Below, in pieces: positions 31,403-41,598 of a stretch of 64,000 nucleotides of DNA; positions within the stretch are counted from its first letter, which is position 1; the number at the start of each line of letters is the position of its first letter. Source of the stretch: Christensenella timonensis (GTDB lineage Bacteria; Bacillota; Clostridia; Christensenellales; Christensenellaceae); the NCBI RefSeq assembly GCF_900087015.1, contig NZ_FLKP01000002.1, positions 2,170,001 through 2,234,000 on the forward strand, in the 5' to 3' direction. Both the position numbers and the translations under genes were made by a program. Under the pieces are notes generated by a model. It was given only the letters and a program-made list of their open reading frames with translations, was not told the DNA's origin and made no database searches.

Positions 31403-32461
31403 ATGATACATATTCCGCTTACGCCAAACGAACAACTATGCAAATATTTTTACGAGCAGGGGCTGGATTTAGACCCGCTGCTCTCCGAAGGCCTGTCCAT
31501 CGATACGGTACGGGATTTTGACGTGCGCGCGTTCCGTGAAGACAAAACGACGCTGTACGCGAATTTTTCCAAGAGCGTCAACCGCTTCGAGGAAGACATC
31601 ATGATCCCCGGCGGCGCGGACGTGAGTATCCAGCTGCATCCGCGCTATATGCCCGTCAAAAACCACAGCCACGAATTCATCGAGTTTGTGTACGTCTACC
31701 AGGGCAGCTGCACGGAATACATCGACGATACGCCCTACGAGATCGGCGAGGGGGATTTGTTTTTGCACGCGCCGGGCACTTATCACCGCATGGACATCTT
31801 CGAGGACGACTGCATCGTGTTCCACATCATTGCGCGCCGCTCGACGTTCGACACGGTATTTTTGTCGCTGCTCAATCACAACGACCTGCTGTCCGCGTTT
31901 TTTGCGCACATCATCTACGGTAACCACCAAGGCGGTTACCTGCACTTCAAGACCGCGGGTGACAGCGACCTGCGCGGCTGGATCTACCAGATGTACCTGG
32001 ACAGCCTGTCGCAGGACGATTATTCCGCGCGGCTGCTAAATATCCAGTTTGAATGGCTGTGCGTGCGCCTTCTGCGCTTCCACTTAAGCGATTTCGGGTT
32101 CAGCGGGACGGAAGAAACGTCCGGCGACATGATCGGCGTGCTCAATTACATGACCGACCATTTTAAAAGCGCAACACTCAATTCTGCGGCGGAAAAATTC
32201 CACTACAGCACAAGCGGGTTGCAGCGCATGGTCAAGAAAAACACCGGGCGTTCCTTCAACGAGCTTTTGCTGCACATGCGCCTCAAAAAGGCGTGCGCAC
32301 TGCTCAAGAACAAAGCCCTCACCATACAAGAGGTCGCCGAAGGCTCCGGCTTCCACGATCTAAGCAATTTCCACCGCGCATTCAAAAAGGAATTCGGCGT
32401 AACGCCCGCGCGCTGGCGCAAACAGCTGAATAACCCATCCTTTCTTGAATTCAACATCTAA
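31403..32461 (+). CDS. AraC family transcriptional regulator with cupin sensor domain
   Basis: A 352-aa regulator. The N-terminal cupin is seen in KNHSHEFIEFVYVYQG and GDLFLHAPGTYHRM, and the C-terminal 100 residues carry two HTH motifs, with LTIQEVAEGSGFHDLSNFHR and FKKEFGVTPARWRKQL as the classic AraC signature. The ATG at 31403 has GAGGAG 10 nt upstream. Its position suggests a sugar-responsive activator or repressor of the divergent isomerase operon. A promoter for the next operon overlaps its last codons. Confidence 0.92.
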   Translation: MIHIPLTPNEQLCKYFYEQGLDLDPLLSEGLSIDTVRDFDVRAFREDKTTLYANFSKSVNRFEEDIMIPGGADVSIQLHPRYMPVKNHSHEFIEFVYVYQGSCTEYIDDTPYEIGEGDLFLHAPGTYHRMDIFEDDCIVFHIIARRSTFDTVFLSLLNHNDLLSAFFAHIIYGNHQGGYLHFKTAGDSDLRGWIYQMYLDSLSQDDYSARLLNIQFEWLCVRLLRFHLSDFGFSGTEETSGDMIGVLNYMTDHFKSATLNSAAEKFHYSTSGLQRMVKKNTGRSFNELLLHMRLKKACALLKNKALTIQEVAEGSGFHDLSNFHRAFKKEFGVTPARWRKQLNNPSFLEFNI

Positions 32462-32473
32462 ATAGCATATAAT
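32445..32473 (+). promoter_or_regulatory. Promoter of the licD-GT8 operon
   Basis: TTGAAT (32445-32450), 17-nt spacer, TATAAT (32468-32473). It overlaps the 3' end of the araC-type gene. Confidence 0.7.
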
Positions 32474-32511
32474 AAAACCATTCTGTAACAAAAAAGATTG
32501 GGGTTATCCAT

Positions 32512-33366
32512 ATGGCACACGAATATGATCCACAGACCTTAAAGCGGGTCCAGGGCGTGATCCTTGACATCCTCAAAGATTTCAAGGCGATCTGCGCAAA
32601 GTACGGCATTCCTTATTTTGCCTTTGGCGGCACGGCCATCGGCGCAGTCCGCCACCAGGGTTTCATCCCATGGGACGACGACATCGACGTATGCATGCTG
32701 CGCAGCGACTACGAACGTTTCCTGTCCGTCGCGCCGAATGAGCTGGGCGATAAATACGACCTGCTGACCATCGAAAACACGGACGGTTATGTCCTGCCCT
32801 TTGCCAAACTTTCCAAACGCGGGACTGTATTTTTGGAAGCGACGGACACCAACCGCACCTATACGTCAGGGATATTCCTCGATATCTTTCCTTACGACGT
32901 GCTCGCCATGGACGAAAAGAAGCGGGCGAAGCAGATCAAAAAAGCATGGTTTTGGGCGCGCATGTGCGTCATGCGCGACTATGGAGAAGTTAAGCTTCCG
33001 GACACTTTGACCGGCGCCAAACGCTCTCTTGCGTCCGCCGCCGCGCATACGGTGCACGGTATATTAAAGCTGTTCCGTATTTCCAAAAAATCCTTGTACC
33101 GGCGTTACTTAAAGGCGGCCCGCATGTATGAGGACATTGAGGATACCTATGTGACGGATTTTTCGGGCATGGCACCGGACAAAATGTATTTTCTGAAGTC
33201 CGATCTGTTCCCGCCGCAGGAAATGCCCTTTGAAGATACGACGATCAGCATGCCGCGCGATCCCCATCCGCACCTCACGCTGCAATTCGGCGACTATATG
33301 ACCCTGCCGCCCGAGGAAGAGCGCACCAACCATTATCCCGCCGTGCTGGAATTTGGAGACGAATGA
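32512..33366 (+). CDS. LicD family phosphotransferase
   Basis: A 284-aa LicD/fukutin-type nucleotidyltransferase-fold protein. The diagnostic GIPYFAFGGTAIGAVRHQGF is followed by IPWDDDIDVCMLRSDYERF, with the paired Asp residues that bind metal. Members transfer phosphocholine or similar groups onto teichoic acids or surface polysaccharides. GGGG lies 8-11 nt upstream of the ATG. It is followed after 1 nt by a GT8 glycosyltransferase, so the pair probably decorates one glycan. Confidence 0.9.
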   Translation: MAHEYDPQTLKRVQGVILDILKDFKAICAKYGIPYFAFGGTAIGAVRHQGFIPWDDDIDVCMLRSDYERFLSVAPNELGDKYDLLTIENTDGYVLPFAKLSKRGTVFLEATDTNRTYTSGIFLDIFPYDVLAMDEKKRAKQIKKAWFWARMCVMRDYGEVKLPDTLTGAKRSLASAAAHTVHGILKLFRISKKSLYRRYLKAARMYEDIEDTYVTDFSGMAPDKMYFLKSDLFPPQEMPFEDTTISMPRDPHPHLTLQFGDYMTLPPEEERTNHYPAVLEFGDE

Positions 33367-33367
33367 C

Positions 33368-34351
33368 ATGAATGTTTTTTATACGACGGACGATAAATTC
33401 GTGCCGCAGGTCGCTGCGTCCATGTGCTCTGTTTTTGAAAACAACAGGGATGCTGCCGATGTGCACATTTACATCGCATCGTCGGGGATTACCGGCGAAA
33501 ACAAGGAAAAGCTCGGGCAATTTGCACAGCGATACGGCCGTTCCCTGTCCATCATCGAGATCGGCGATGTGCGCGACCACCTCGATTTTGATATCGATAC
33601 CCTCGGCTGGAGCAACATCGTTGTCGCCCGCCTCATACTGGATAAACTCCTGCCCGCAGAAGTAAAGCGCGTTTTGTACCTCGACGGGGATACCATCGTG
33701 CGCACGAGCCTTTCGGCGCTGTGGCAGACGGATATGGGAAAGAGCGTGGTCGGCGCTTGTATCGAACCAACGGTCACGCGTTCCCGGCGCGAATCCCTCG
33801 GCATGGGCAGCAATCCTTATTTCAATTCGGGGGTGCTGCTCATCGACCTTAAGAAATGGCGCGAAGAGGAAACGGGAAAGCGCATCCTTGCCTTTTACAA
33901 GGAGCGCGGCGGAAAGCTTTTTGCCCCCGACCAGGACGCGATCAACGGCTCGCTTTCCGGCGAGATCTGTGCATTGCCCCCGCAGTATAACTACTGTAAT
34001 ACCTTTGATTTTTACCCCTACCGTACCTTGCAAAAACTCGCGGCTCCCGCTGCGTACATCACGCAGCGGCAATACGACGACGCCAAGGCAAACCCGGCGA
34101 TCGTCCATTACCTCGGCGAGGAACGGCCGTGGCGGGCGGGCAATACGCACAGATACGCCAACGATTTCCTCCGTTACCTTAAGATGACGCCATGGGCGGA
34201 TCTACCGATGGAGGAAGGCTGGGGGGCTTATTTTAAGTGCTTTAAGCTTTTCAACACAGTAACAAAGCCCTTCCCCATGCTCCGCTATAAGATCATCGAC
34301 GCGCTCATCCCCGCGTTCATGCGGCGGCGCGCCAAACAATTGAAAAAGTAA
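33368..34351 (+). CDS. Family 8 glycosyltransferase
   Basis: A 327-aa GT8 enzyme: MNVFYTTDDKFVPQVAAS at the N-terminus, metal-binding DxD in YLDGDTIVRT near residue 98, then NPYFNSGVLLIDLKKWRE near 143 and FAPDQDAIN, with the C-terminal HYLGEERPW His motif. It uses a sugar nucleotide to elongate a surface glycan. The ATG at 33368 follows GGAGACGAATGAC; the 5-codon longer reading starts with TTG inside licD. It ends at a strong terminator. Confidence 0.92.
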   Translation: MNVFYTTDDKFVPQVAASMCSVFENNRDAADVHIYIASSGITGENKEKLGQFAQRYGRSLSIIEIGDVRDHLDFDIDTLGWSNIVVARLILDKLLPAEVKRVLYLDGDTIVRTSLSALWQTDMGKSVVGACIEPTVTRSRRESLGMGSNPYFNSGVLLIDLKKWREEETGKRILAFYKERGGKLFAPDQDAINGSLSGEICALPPQYNYCNTFDFYPYRTLQKLAAPAAYITQRQYDDAKANPAIVHYLGEERPWRAGNTHRYANDFLRYLKMTPWADLPMEEGWGAYFKCFKLFNTVTKPFPMLRYKIIDALIPAFMRRRAKQLKK

Positions 34352-34384
34352 AAAAGAGGCTGCCATATGGCAGCCTCTTTTCAA
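34352..34384. terminator. Bidirectional terminator between the GT8 gene and araD
   Basis: Perfect 13-bp stem (34352-34364 with 34369-34381), ATAT loop, with A and T runs. It overlaps the last base of the araD stop codon. Confidence 0.92.
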
Positions 34385-35091
34385 TCTTTATTCCTTTGTT
34401 GCCCGTAATAAGCGTTTTTCCCGTGCTTGCGCAGGTAATGCCTGTCCAGCAGCTCGCCGGGCATCGGCGGCATCGCGCCGCCCATGATGCTTTCGCCCAC
34501 AAACGCCATCATCGCCACCTCGTCGAGCACAACCGCTTTTTCCACCGATTTGGCGGCGTCCTCCGCCCAGACGAACGGCCCATGGCTTTTGACGAGCACC
34601 GCGTTCATCATCGCCGGATCGATCCCAGCCCCCCGGAACGTCTCCACGATGACCATTCCCGTGTTCCGCTCATATTCGCCCTGGATTTCCTCTGCGGTCA
34701 ATGCGCGCGTACACGGCACCTCGCCATATAAATAATCCGCATGCGTCGTGCCATACGCGGGCAGGCCCCTGCCCGTCTGCGCCCATGCCGTCGCCCAGCG
34801 CGAATGCGTATGCGTGATCCCGCCGATGCTTTCAAAATTTCTGTAGAGCGCGATGTGCGTATCCGTATCGGAGGACGGATTCAAGGTTCCTTCCACGACC
34901 GTTCCCTCCAGATCCACAACCACCATATCCTCGGCGCGTAATTTTCCATATTCCACACCGGACGGCTTGATCACCAATAAGCCCTTTTCCCTGTCGATAC
35001 CGGACACATTGCCCCATGTAAAAGTGACCAGTCCGTATTTCGGGAGGAGCATATTCGCTTCATATACTTCCCTCTTTAATCCTTCAAGCAT
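34381..35091 (-). CDS. araD: L-ribulose-5-phosphate 4-epimerase
   Basis: A 236-aa class II aldolase-fold epimerase converting L-ribulose 5-phosphate to D-xylulose 5-phosphate. [11 protein letters not shown] near residue 25, [10 protein letters not shown] near 42, the metal site [13 protein letters not shown] near 95 and the third His in VKSHGPFVW near 168 are all present. It overlaps the end of araB by 8 nt. With araB it would feed L-ribulose into the pentose phosphate pathway; araA is not in the window, unless the distant isomerase-like gene at 29739 substitutes. Confidence 0.93.
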   Translation of the reverse strand: MLEGLKREVYEANMLLPKYGLVTFTWGNVSGIDREKGLLVIKPSGVEYGKLRAEDMVVVDLEGTVVEGTLNPSSDTDTHIALYRNFESIGGITHTHSRWATAWAQTGRGLPAYGTTHADYLYGEVPCTRALTAEEIQGEYERNTGMVIVETFRGAGIDPAMMNAVLVKSHGPFVWAEDAAKSVEKAVVLDEVAMMAFVGESIMGGAMPPMPGELLDRHYLRKHGKNAYYGQQRNKD

Positions 35092-36754
35092 TTTGGGCGC
35101 CTTTCTTGATCTCTTTCAAGCGTTTCATCACATCGTTGCCGCCCCTGCCAAAATAATCGTGCAGCACGTCATATTCCGCGTAAAGCTTGTCGTATGTCTT
35201 TGTGTTTTCCTCATTCGGCGTATAGACGGCGTCCTTCAATTTACCCATCGCGCGCGCCGCATCGTAGACGCTGTCATACCCGCCGTTTTCTTTTCCTGCC
35301 GCCACTGCGCCAAAGATCGCGGCTCCCAGTGCCGGCCCTTGCGCGCTGCCCGATATCCTGATCGGTTTTTTGATGATATCCGCATAAATCTGCATCGCAA
35401 ACGCGCTCTTTTCCGCGATCCCGCCGGATGCATAGAATTCATCCACAGGCACGCCGTTCTCCTCGAAATTCTCGATGATCTTGCGCGTTCCATATGCCGT
35501 CGCCTCCACCAACGCACGGTACATCTCCTCCGGCTTGGTCGTCAGCGTCATGCCGAGCATCATCCCCGTCAGGTCGACGTCCACCAGCACGCTGCGGTTG
35601 CCGTTCCACCAGTCAAGCGCCAGCAGCCCGCTTTCGCCCGGTTTCTGCTCGCCCGCCTTCTTTTGCAGGTACGCATGGATATCCAGCCCTTCCTTTTCCG
35701 CTTCTTCAAAATAACGCGGCGGCACACAGTTTTTTACCAGCCATGCAAAATGGTCGCCCACGCAAGACTGTCCCGCCTCATAGCCGACGAGCCCCGGCAT
35801 CACGCCGTCTTCCACATAACCGCATATTCCCGGCACGCTGCATTCTTTTTCACACATCAGGATATGGCATGTCGATGTGCCCATGATCGCGAGCATCTTG
35901 CCCGGGCCGTCGATCCCTACCGCAGGCACGCACACATGCGCATCCACATTGCCCACAGCCACAGGCGTTCCTGCGCGCAGGCCCGTCTTAGCCGCCATTT
36001 CTTCCGTGATACCGCCCGCGCGGCTTCCCAGCGGCAAAATATCCGTGCCCAGCTTTTCCTCCACCACGTTTTCCAGCCGCGGGTCAAGCGCCGCAAAAAA
36101 TTCTTTGGACGGGTACCCGTCCTGTTTATGCCAGATCGCCTTATAACCCGCGCAGCACGAGTTTCGCGTTTCCTTTCCCGTCAGCTGCCACACCAGCCAG
36201 TCCGCCGCTTCAATGAAGCGATCCATCTCCTCGTATACCTCCGGCGCGTCGGAGAGTATCTGCCATATTTTGGGGATCACCCATTCCGAAGATATTTTGT
36301 TCCCATAGCGCGCCAGCCACTTTTCCCCACGCGCAGCGGCGATTTCGTTCAATTTGTTCGCCTTGTCCTGCGCGGCGTGGTGTTTCCACAGCTTCACATA
36401 CGCGTGCGGGTTGTCCTCAAATCCGGGAAGGAAGCATACGGGCGTACCGTCCGCCTTGACCGGCATCACCGTGCAAGATGTAAAATCCACGCCCACGCCG
36501 ATGATGTCGTCTGCCGAAACGCCGCTTTCACGAAGGACAGCCGGCACAGTCTTTTCGATCACATCGAGGTAATCGCGCGGGTGCTCCAGCGCGAAATCCA
36601 CGCCCAGCCTTTTCCCGCTGGGAAGCGCTTCGTCCATCACCTTGTGCGGATAGTCGTATACGCTCGTCGCGATCTCTTCGCCCGTTTCCACATTGACCAG
36701 CAGCGCGCGCCCGGAAAGCGTGCCATAATCGATACCAATAGAATACTTTGCCAT
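35084..36754 (-). CDS. araB: Ribulokinase
   Basis: A 556-aa FGGY-family kinase phosphorylating L-ribulose. [15 protein letters not shown] at residues 6-20 is the ribulokinase form of the phosphate-1 motif. [14 protein letters not shown] near 89, GNVDAHVC near 288 and the adenosine-site [20 protein letters not shown]-type segment near 445 complete it. AAGGAGAACAAT precedes the ATG. It follows the PQQ-repeat gene by 10 nt and overlaps araD. Confidence 0.94.
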   Translation of the reverse strand: MAKYSIGIDYGTLSGRALLVNVETGEEIATSVYDYPHKVMDEALPSGKRLGVDFALEHPRDYLDVIEKTVPAVLRESGVSADDIIGVGVDFTSCTVMPVKADGTPVCFLPGFEDNPHAYVKLWKHHAAQDKANKLNEIAAARGEKWLARYGNKISSEWVIPKIWQILSDAPEVYEEMDRFIEAADWLVWQLTGKETRNSCCAGYKAIWHKQDGYPSKEFFAALDPRLENVVEEKLGTDILPLGSRAGGITEEMAAKTGLRAGTPVAVGNVDAHVCVPAVGIDGPGKMLAIMGTSTCHILMCEKECSVPGICGYVEDGVMPGLVGYEAGQSCVGDHFAWLVKNCVPPRYFEEAEKEGLDIHAYLQKKAGEQKPGESGLLALDWWNGNRSVLVDVDLTGMMLGMTLTTKPEEMYRALVEATAYGTRKIIENFEENGVPVDEFYASGGIAEKSAFAMQIYADIIKKPIRISGSAQGPALGAAIFGAVAAGKENGGYDSVYDAARAMGKLKDAVYTPNEENTKTYDKLYAEYDVLHDYFGRGGNDVMKRLKEIKKGAQNA

Positions 36755-36764
36755 ATTGTTCTCC

Positions 36765-38474
36765 TTACCTTATTTTAATCCCTACGATCTGCGAGCCGCG
36801 CGTACCGACCACGATCGTGTTTTCAAATACCGCGGGCGACGCTTCCACGTTCGCACCGACGTTGATCTTGTCGTATACCTTACCTGTGAGGCCGTCTATC
36901 AGGTATACATTGCCCTTGCTGTCGCACTGCACGATATACGCCGTACCGTCCTGTGCGTAAACCGCTACAGGCGAGCTCCACGCGTACGCCTTCATATCGA
37001 ATACCCAGCGCTCCTCGCCCGTCTTCTTATCGAGGGCGACCAGCACCCCGTTCGGTTTATACGGCATGCGCGCCACCGGCACGACCAGCAAATCCGAAAT
37101 GCTGCCCTTGCCCAGCACGGGTGTTGCCTGCACGCCGCCGGATACGCCATATACGGTGTGCACGTCGTACGGTTTTTCCCATACGACCTCGCCGTTGATC
37201 GCATTCAGTTTGAAGATCGATATCTTTCCCGTATTGCTGGAAGCGTTTTTCTGCCAATGCAGCGACGGCGCCACATACAGGTACTTGCTCCCGTCCGCTT
37301 CCTCCTCGAACACGGGAGAGGCGTTGGTATCGTCGAGCGTATCCTGCGTCCACACGAGCTGCATGGTATTTAAATCCATGCACATCATGTTGCCGCCGTT
37401 GTCCGCGATGTACATATACTGCTTCCAGATGACGGCGGAATCCTCCATGCCCCACCAGAAGCTTTCCTCGCAGGTACGGTTTGTGTTGTACGTCCACTTG
37501 ACCATCTCCGACGGATCGATCGTGAGCTTGCCCGTTTCGTTGTCGAATTTGGTATTCAGCTTCATCGAATAGATGACCGCGTTCTCGCCCGGGTAAAAAA
37601 GCGTGTCCGTCTGCGCGTGCACCAGCGCGGAGCTGTCATACCCATGGAAGATGCGCGGCGAGAAGGGGTCTTTTGCCCCCAGCTCGTACATCGTATCAAA
37701 ATTCGTCAGGCTGCAGAAAAAGGCGCGCGCATATCCCGCCTCGCCGTAAGAATCGGGCAACGAATCCCCCGCGCCCGCGAACAGCATGGGGATGCCGCGC
37801 GGGTCGATCGCCCCGGCGCCTTTAAAGGGCAAGCCGAGCGTAAGCGTGTCGCGCGTAGGCGTCCCGTCCTCGATGTCGATAAAATAAACGTTCCCGTCCA
37901 TCGTCGCGTAGATCGCCTCGACAAGCCCGTCCTTTTCCTTTTTTTCAGGGTAAAGGTTCATGACCCTGCGCGTCTTTTCGTCCCAGCGCACGATCAGCGG
38001 CTGTCCTGTCCATCCGCTGCCCGACCAAACGGCCGAACCCTTGCCCTTGCTTAGGTCGCTTTTTTCCAGGAAGCCTGTCTTGATGTGCCAATAATCGGGA
38101 TCGAGCTTTCTTTCCCTGATCACCGCTCTGCCATAGCTGGCCGTGTCCCTGTAGTTATTGCCGCGGAAGGTAACGATACCCTCGAGCTGTGTGTATTCGT
38201 CCCCTTCGCCAAAGTTTATGGGCACTGCGCGCCTGTAAGAATCCACCGGGACTTCCTTGCCGTCCACACAAAGCCGCGTCACAAAGCCCATGTTTTCCGG
38301 CTTCGTCCCCTGCGTCGCGTACGGTTTTTCGCCGTCCGCATCCTTTTGCGCTTTCGGGCAGTAGGTTCCCTGCATGCTCCCGCGCGTCTTTTTCCCATAA
38401 CGGCGGTTCTTCACATAGGCCCCGCCCGCTATAATAAGTATTGCCAATACAACCAAAACGATGATCCACGCCAT
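36765..38474 (-). CDS. Membrane-anchored PQQ-like beta-propeller repeat protein
   Basis: A 569-aa protein. Residues 2-22 are a single N-terminal transmembrane anchor, followed by KNRRYGKK and then an extracytoplasmic beta-propeller with recurring W-x-x-D/G blade motifs such as [25 protein letters not shown] and [16 protein letters not shown]. There are no haem or PQQ catalytic residues I can identify, so a binding or scaffold role is likely. It precedes araB by 10 nt in an apparent operon; a link to sugar sensing or uptake is only suggested by position. Confidence 0.8.
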   Translation of the reverse strand: MAWIIVLVVLAILIIAGGAYVKNRRYGKKTRGSMQGTYCPKAQKDADGEKPYATQGTKPENMGFVTRLCVDGKEVPVDSYRRAVPINFGEGDEYTQLEGIVTFRGNNYRDTASYGRAVIRERKLDPDYWHIKTGFLEKSDLSKGKGSAVWSGSGWTGQPLIVRWDEKTRRVMNLYPEKKEKDGLVEAIYATMDGNVYFIDIEDGTPTRDTLTLGLPFKGAGAIDPRGIPMLFAGAGDSLPDSYGEAGYARAFFCSLTNFDTMYELGAKDPFSPRIFHGYDSSALVHAQTDTLFYPGENAVIYSMKLNTKFDNETGKLTIDPSEMVKWTYNTNRTCEESFWWGMEDSAVIWKQYMYIADNGGNMMCMDLNTMQLVWTQDTLDDTNASPVFEEEADGSKYLYVAPSLHWQKNASSNTGKISIFKLNAINGEVVWEKPYDVHTVYGVSGGVQATPVLGKGSISDLLVVPVARMPYKPNGVLVALDKKTGEERWVFDMKAYAWSSPVAVYAQDGTAYIVQCDSKGNVYLIDGLTGKVYDKINVGANVEASPAVFENTIVVGTRGSQIVGIKIR

Positions 38475-38516
38475 ATCCTTATCCTGCCTTTTTTCGTATT
38501 ACGATCACTGGTTTTC

Positions 38517-38545
38517 ATTATATAATGATCCCCCAAAAAGTTCAA
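38517..38545 (-). promoter_or_regulatory. Promoter of the PQQ-repeat/araB/araD operon
   Basis: On the minus strand TTGAAC (38540-38545), 17-nt spacer, TATAAT (38517-38522), 42 nt before the ATG at 38474. Confidence 0.75.
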
Positions 38546-38600
38546 ATAAAGCGCCCGTTTCTTCGGGTGATTTTTTCTTCCTATTTAATTGCAACTTTAA

Positions 38601-38629
38601 TTGACATCGCAAGTATTGTGCAGTAGTAT
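38601..38629 (+). promoter_or_regulatory. Promoter of the ech-hyp operon
   Basis: TTGACA (38601-38606), 17-nt spacer, TAGTAT (38624-38629). Transcription should start near 38636, leaving a leader of about 150 nt before echA. Confidence 0.75.
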
Positions 38630-38633
38630 TAAT

Positions 38634-38700
38634 ATGGTTTTCGCAAAAACCATCGATGAGCCGCAGCGGCCTGGCGCTCTTTTCAGGCGGGCGGCTTGAT
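38634..38700 (+). promoter_or_regulatory. Structured 5' leader of the ech-hyp operon
   Basis: Two inverted repeats lie in tandem. The first (38634-38641 with 38646-38653; ATGGTTTT/AAAACCAT) overlaps the predicted +1 and could equally be a repressor operator. The second is a 7-bp stem (38658-38664 with 38691-38697) enclosing a 4-bp CCTG/CAGG stem and a 10-nt loop. No T run follows, so it is not a plain terminator. I do not recognise a known riboswitch class. The rest of the 38475-38787 gap holds the two divergent promoters. Confidence 0.4.
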
Positions 38701-38787
38701 ATTATATTATAGTAAAATCAGATAAGTATGCGGCATTTTCCAGTAAAATCGCAAGGACCGTTACACTGATTTTGAGGGGGCAATCTT

Positions 38788-40704
38788 TTGACGATTATTG
38801 CATTTTTGATTTTATTTCCTTTTGCGGCGGCGCTCGTGCTGGCCTTCATGCGCAGGGGGACTCCCGTGCGCAGGAATACGTTGTTCGTATTCTGCGGTAT
38901 CATCGTGGCTGCGGTCATCTATTTCGTGGCGCAAAGCCTTTCCATTGGCCATACCGTGTCCTATTTGCCGGAAACCCACTCCCTCGATACGCTGATATTG
39001 GTCATCGAGTGGCTGCTCATGGCGCTCATCTGCTATTATAGCTTCAAATACCGCAAATATTACTGCGCGATCCTTTCCGTTGTCCAGACGCTGCTCATCA
39101 CATGGCTGGAGCTCGGCGGCCAGGGCGACGTGCAGCCCGCAGCGCACATTTTTTCAGATAACCTGACCATCATCATGTGCCTCATTATCGGCGTGGTCGG
39201 CTGCCTGATCTGCGTCTATGCCATGGGCTACATGAAAGATTACAAGGCGCACCACTCCGAATATAAGGACAGGCGTTCGTTTTTCTTCGCCATGCTTTTC
39301 GTATTCCTGGGCGCCATGTTCGGCCTCGTGTTTTCCAACAACCTCACATGGATGTACTTTTTCTGGGAGATCACGAGCCTGTGCTCCTTCCTGCTCATCG
39401 GCTACAACCAGACGGAAGAAGCGGTCAAAAATTCCTTCAAGGCCCTGTGGATGAACCTTCTCGGCGGCCTCGGCTTTGCCATCGCCATCGTATACTGCGC
39501 GCTGCAGCTGCACATCGCTGATTTGCAAAGCCTCGTTCTTTTGGGCTCCAATGTCACATATGCCATCATACCGGTCATCCTCCTGGCGTTTGCAGGGCTC
39601 ACCAAAAGTGCGCAGCTGCCCTTTTCGGGCTGGCTTTTGGGCGCGATGGTCGCGCCTACGCCTACGAGCGCGCTGCTGCATTCCGCAACGATGGTAAAGG
39701 CCGGCGTCTTTTTATTGCTGCGGTTATCCCCCGCCCTCTACGGGAACCTTGGGGGGCTGATGGTGACGACGATCGGCGGCTTTACGTTTTTTGCCACCTC
39801 GCTGCTGGCCATCTCGCAAAGCGACGGCAAAAAGGTACTTGCCTATTCCACGGTGTCCAACCTCGGCCTCATTACGGCCTGCGCAGGCGTGGGTATGTAT
39901 GAAGCCGTGTGGGCGGGCGTCCTGCTGATGATCTTCCATGCCGTTTCCAAATCGCTGATGTTCTTATCTGTCGGCGCGGTGGAAAACAGCCTTGGAAGCC
40001 GCAACATCGAAGATATGCACGGGCTGATCGTCAAGCTCCCGCGGCTCGCTTATGTGATGATCATCGGTATCGCGGGTATGTTCTTAGCCCCGTTCGGCAT
40101 GCTGATCTCCAAATGGGCGGCCCTCAAAGCCTTTGTCGATTCCAACAGTATCCTGCTGGTGATCTTCCTGATCTTTGGCAGCGCGACCACGTTCTTTTAT
40201 TGGACGAAGTGGCTGGGCACGCTCGTTTCGATGCACCACAATTCCAAACCGATCAAAAACATCACCAAGAAAAGCGAATGGTTTTCGCTTTTGTGCCACA
40301 GCGTGATCATGGTCGTATTGTGTGTCACCTTTCCGCTGTTGTCCACGTATTTTATCGAACCGTTCCTCTCCGGGATGTTCCACATCACCATGCCCGCCAT
40401 TATCGGGCCGGGCAACCTGACCATCATGGTCATGATGCTCATATTGATGGCCTTGCTGCCCATTGCGGTGCGCTTTTTGCCCATCAGCAAAAACAACACC
40501 TACGTCCATTCCTACATGGGCGGCGTCAATACGGGCGACGACCGCAGCTTTACCGATTCGTTCGGCAAACCAAAGCAAATGTACCTTACCAACTGGTATA
40601 TGACCGACCTCTTCGGCGAGCGTAAAATCCTCAACCTTTCGCTCATCCTTTCCACAGCGGCGATGGTCATATTAATGATCCTGACGATCGGAGGTGCGGC
40701 GTAA
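38788..40704 (+). CDS. echA: Ech-type hydrogenase membrane subunit A (NuoL/MrpA-like)
   Basis: A 638-aa multispanning protein with about 16 helices, homologous to complex I NuoL and the antiporter Mrp family. Landmarks are the NLTWMYFFWEITSLCSFLL segment near residue 190, AGLTKSAQLPFSGWLLGAM near 270 with its conserved Lys, and PTPTSALLHSATMVKAGVFL near 292. It is the ion-translocating arm of the energy-converting hydrogenase. TTGAGGGGGCAATCTTTT precedes the start. It is first of six genes in the standard echABCDEF order. Confidence 0.9.
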   Translation: MTIIAFLILFPFAAALVLAFMRRGTPVRRNTLFVFCGIIVAAVIYFVAQSLSIGHTVSYLPETHSLDTLILVIEWLLMALICYYSFKYRKYYCAILSVVQTLLITWLELGGQGDVQPAAHIFSDNLTIIMCLIIGVVGCLICVYAMGYMKDYKAHHSEYKDRRSFFFAMLFVFLGAMFGLVFSNNLTWMYFFWEITSLCSFLLIGYNQTEEAVKNSFKALWMNLLGGLGFAIAIVYCALQLHIADLQSLVLLGSNVTYAIIPVILLAFAGLTKSAQLPFSGWLLGAMVAPTPTSALLHSATMVKAGVFLLLRLSPALYGNLGGLMVTTIGGFTFFATSLLAISQSDGKKVLAYSTVSNLGLITACAGVGMYEAVWAGVLLMIFHAVSKSLMFLSVGAVENSLGSRNIEDMHGLIVKLPRLAYVMIIGIAGMFLAPFGMLISKWAALKAFVDSNSILLVIFLIFGSATTFFYWTKWLGTLVSMHHNSKPIKNITKKSEWFSLLCHSVIMVVLCVTFPLLSTYFIEPFLSGMFHITMPAIIGPGNLTIMVMMLILMALLPIAVRFLPISKNNTYVHSYMGGVNTGDDRSFTDSFGKPKQMYLTNWYMTDLFGERKILNLSLILSTAAMVILMILTIGGAA

Positions 40705-41570
40705 TGAACTGGCAGGTTGTAACGATGCTGTTGTACATCATACTCGCGCCCTTCTTAGGGGCTTTTTTGCAGGGCGCCGACCGCAAGATCACCGCGCGCA
40801 TGCAGGGAAGGCAGGGCCCCCCGCTGATGCAGCCCATCTACGACGTAGCCAAGCTGTTCAAAAAGCAGGCCCTTGTCGTCAACCGCGTACAGGATTTCCT
40901 GGTCGTCGGGTTTTTGCTGTTTGTCGTGTTCACAGGCGCGCTCTTTTTCTGGGGCGGCGACCTTTTGCTCGTGTTCTTTGCCCTGACGCTGGCCGAGATA
41001 TTCTTTATCATGTCGGCCTGCTCCACCAATTCCCCGTTCAGCGCCATGGCCGCGCAGCGTGAGCTTTTGCAGGTCATGACGTACGAACCCATGGTTCTTT
41101 TGGTGGCCATCGGCTTTTACGTCGCCACCGGGAGCTTCGGCGTTTCCACGATCGCCGCCGGCGATACGCCCGCGATCATGTACCTGCCGGGCATCTTCGG
41201 CGGTTTCCTGTATATCCTGACGATCAAATTCCGTAAATCGCCCTTTGACCTAAGCACGTCGCACCATGCGCACCAGGAAATGGTCAAGGGGATCACGACA
41301 GAGCTGTCGGGCAACATCCTCGGCTTAGTGGAGATCGCCCACTGGTACGAAAACATCTTCCTTTTGGGCGTTGTCGGCCTGTTCGTCGTCTACAGCCCGT
41401 GGCAGAGCGTACTCATCGCCGTCGGCGTGTGCGCCGTCGCCTATTTCCTGGAAATCCTGGTCGACAACGTATTCCCGCGCGTCAAGTGGCAGAGCATGTT
41501 AAAATCCGCATGGCTCGTGACGCTGGTCGCCGGGTGCACCAACCTGCTGATCCTCGCGCTTGTGAAATAG
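40704..41570 (+). CDS. echB: Ech-type hydrogenase membrane subunit B (NuoH-like)
   Basis: A 288-aa membrane protein with about eight helices, homologous to NuoH/HycD. DRKITARMQGRQGPPLMQPIYDVAKL at residues 26-51 is the quinone-site-like loop shared by the family, and ELLQVMTYEPM and KFRKSPFDLSTSHHAHQEMVKG follow. It anchors the hydrogenase module and forms part of the coupling path. Its ATG overlaps the echA stop by one base (TAATG). Confidence 0.93.
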   Translation: MNWQVVTMLLYIILAPFLGAFLQGADRKITARMQGRQGPPLMQPIYDVAKLFKKQALVVNRVQDFLVVGFLLFVVFTGALFFWGGDLLLVFFALTLAEIFFIMSACSTNSPFSAMAAQRELLQVMTYEPMVLLVAIGFYVATGSFGVSTIAAGDTPAIMYLPGIFGGFLYILTIKFRKSPFDLSTSHHAHQEMVKGITTELSGNILGLVEIAHWYENIFLLGVVGLFVVYSPWQSVLIAVGVCAVAYFLEILVDNVFPRVKWQSMLKSAWLVTLVAGCTNLLILALVK

Positions 41571-41598
41571 CGCGATACATAATAAAGAGGTATATCAA

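Noticed and set aside
34853-36778. 641-codon rightward open frame opposite araB and araD
   Set aside because: Antisense shadow; the opposite strand holds complete ribulokinase and epimerase motifs.
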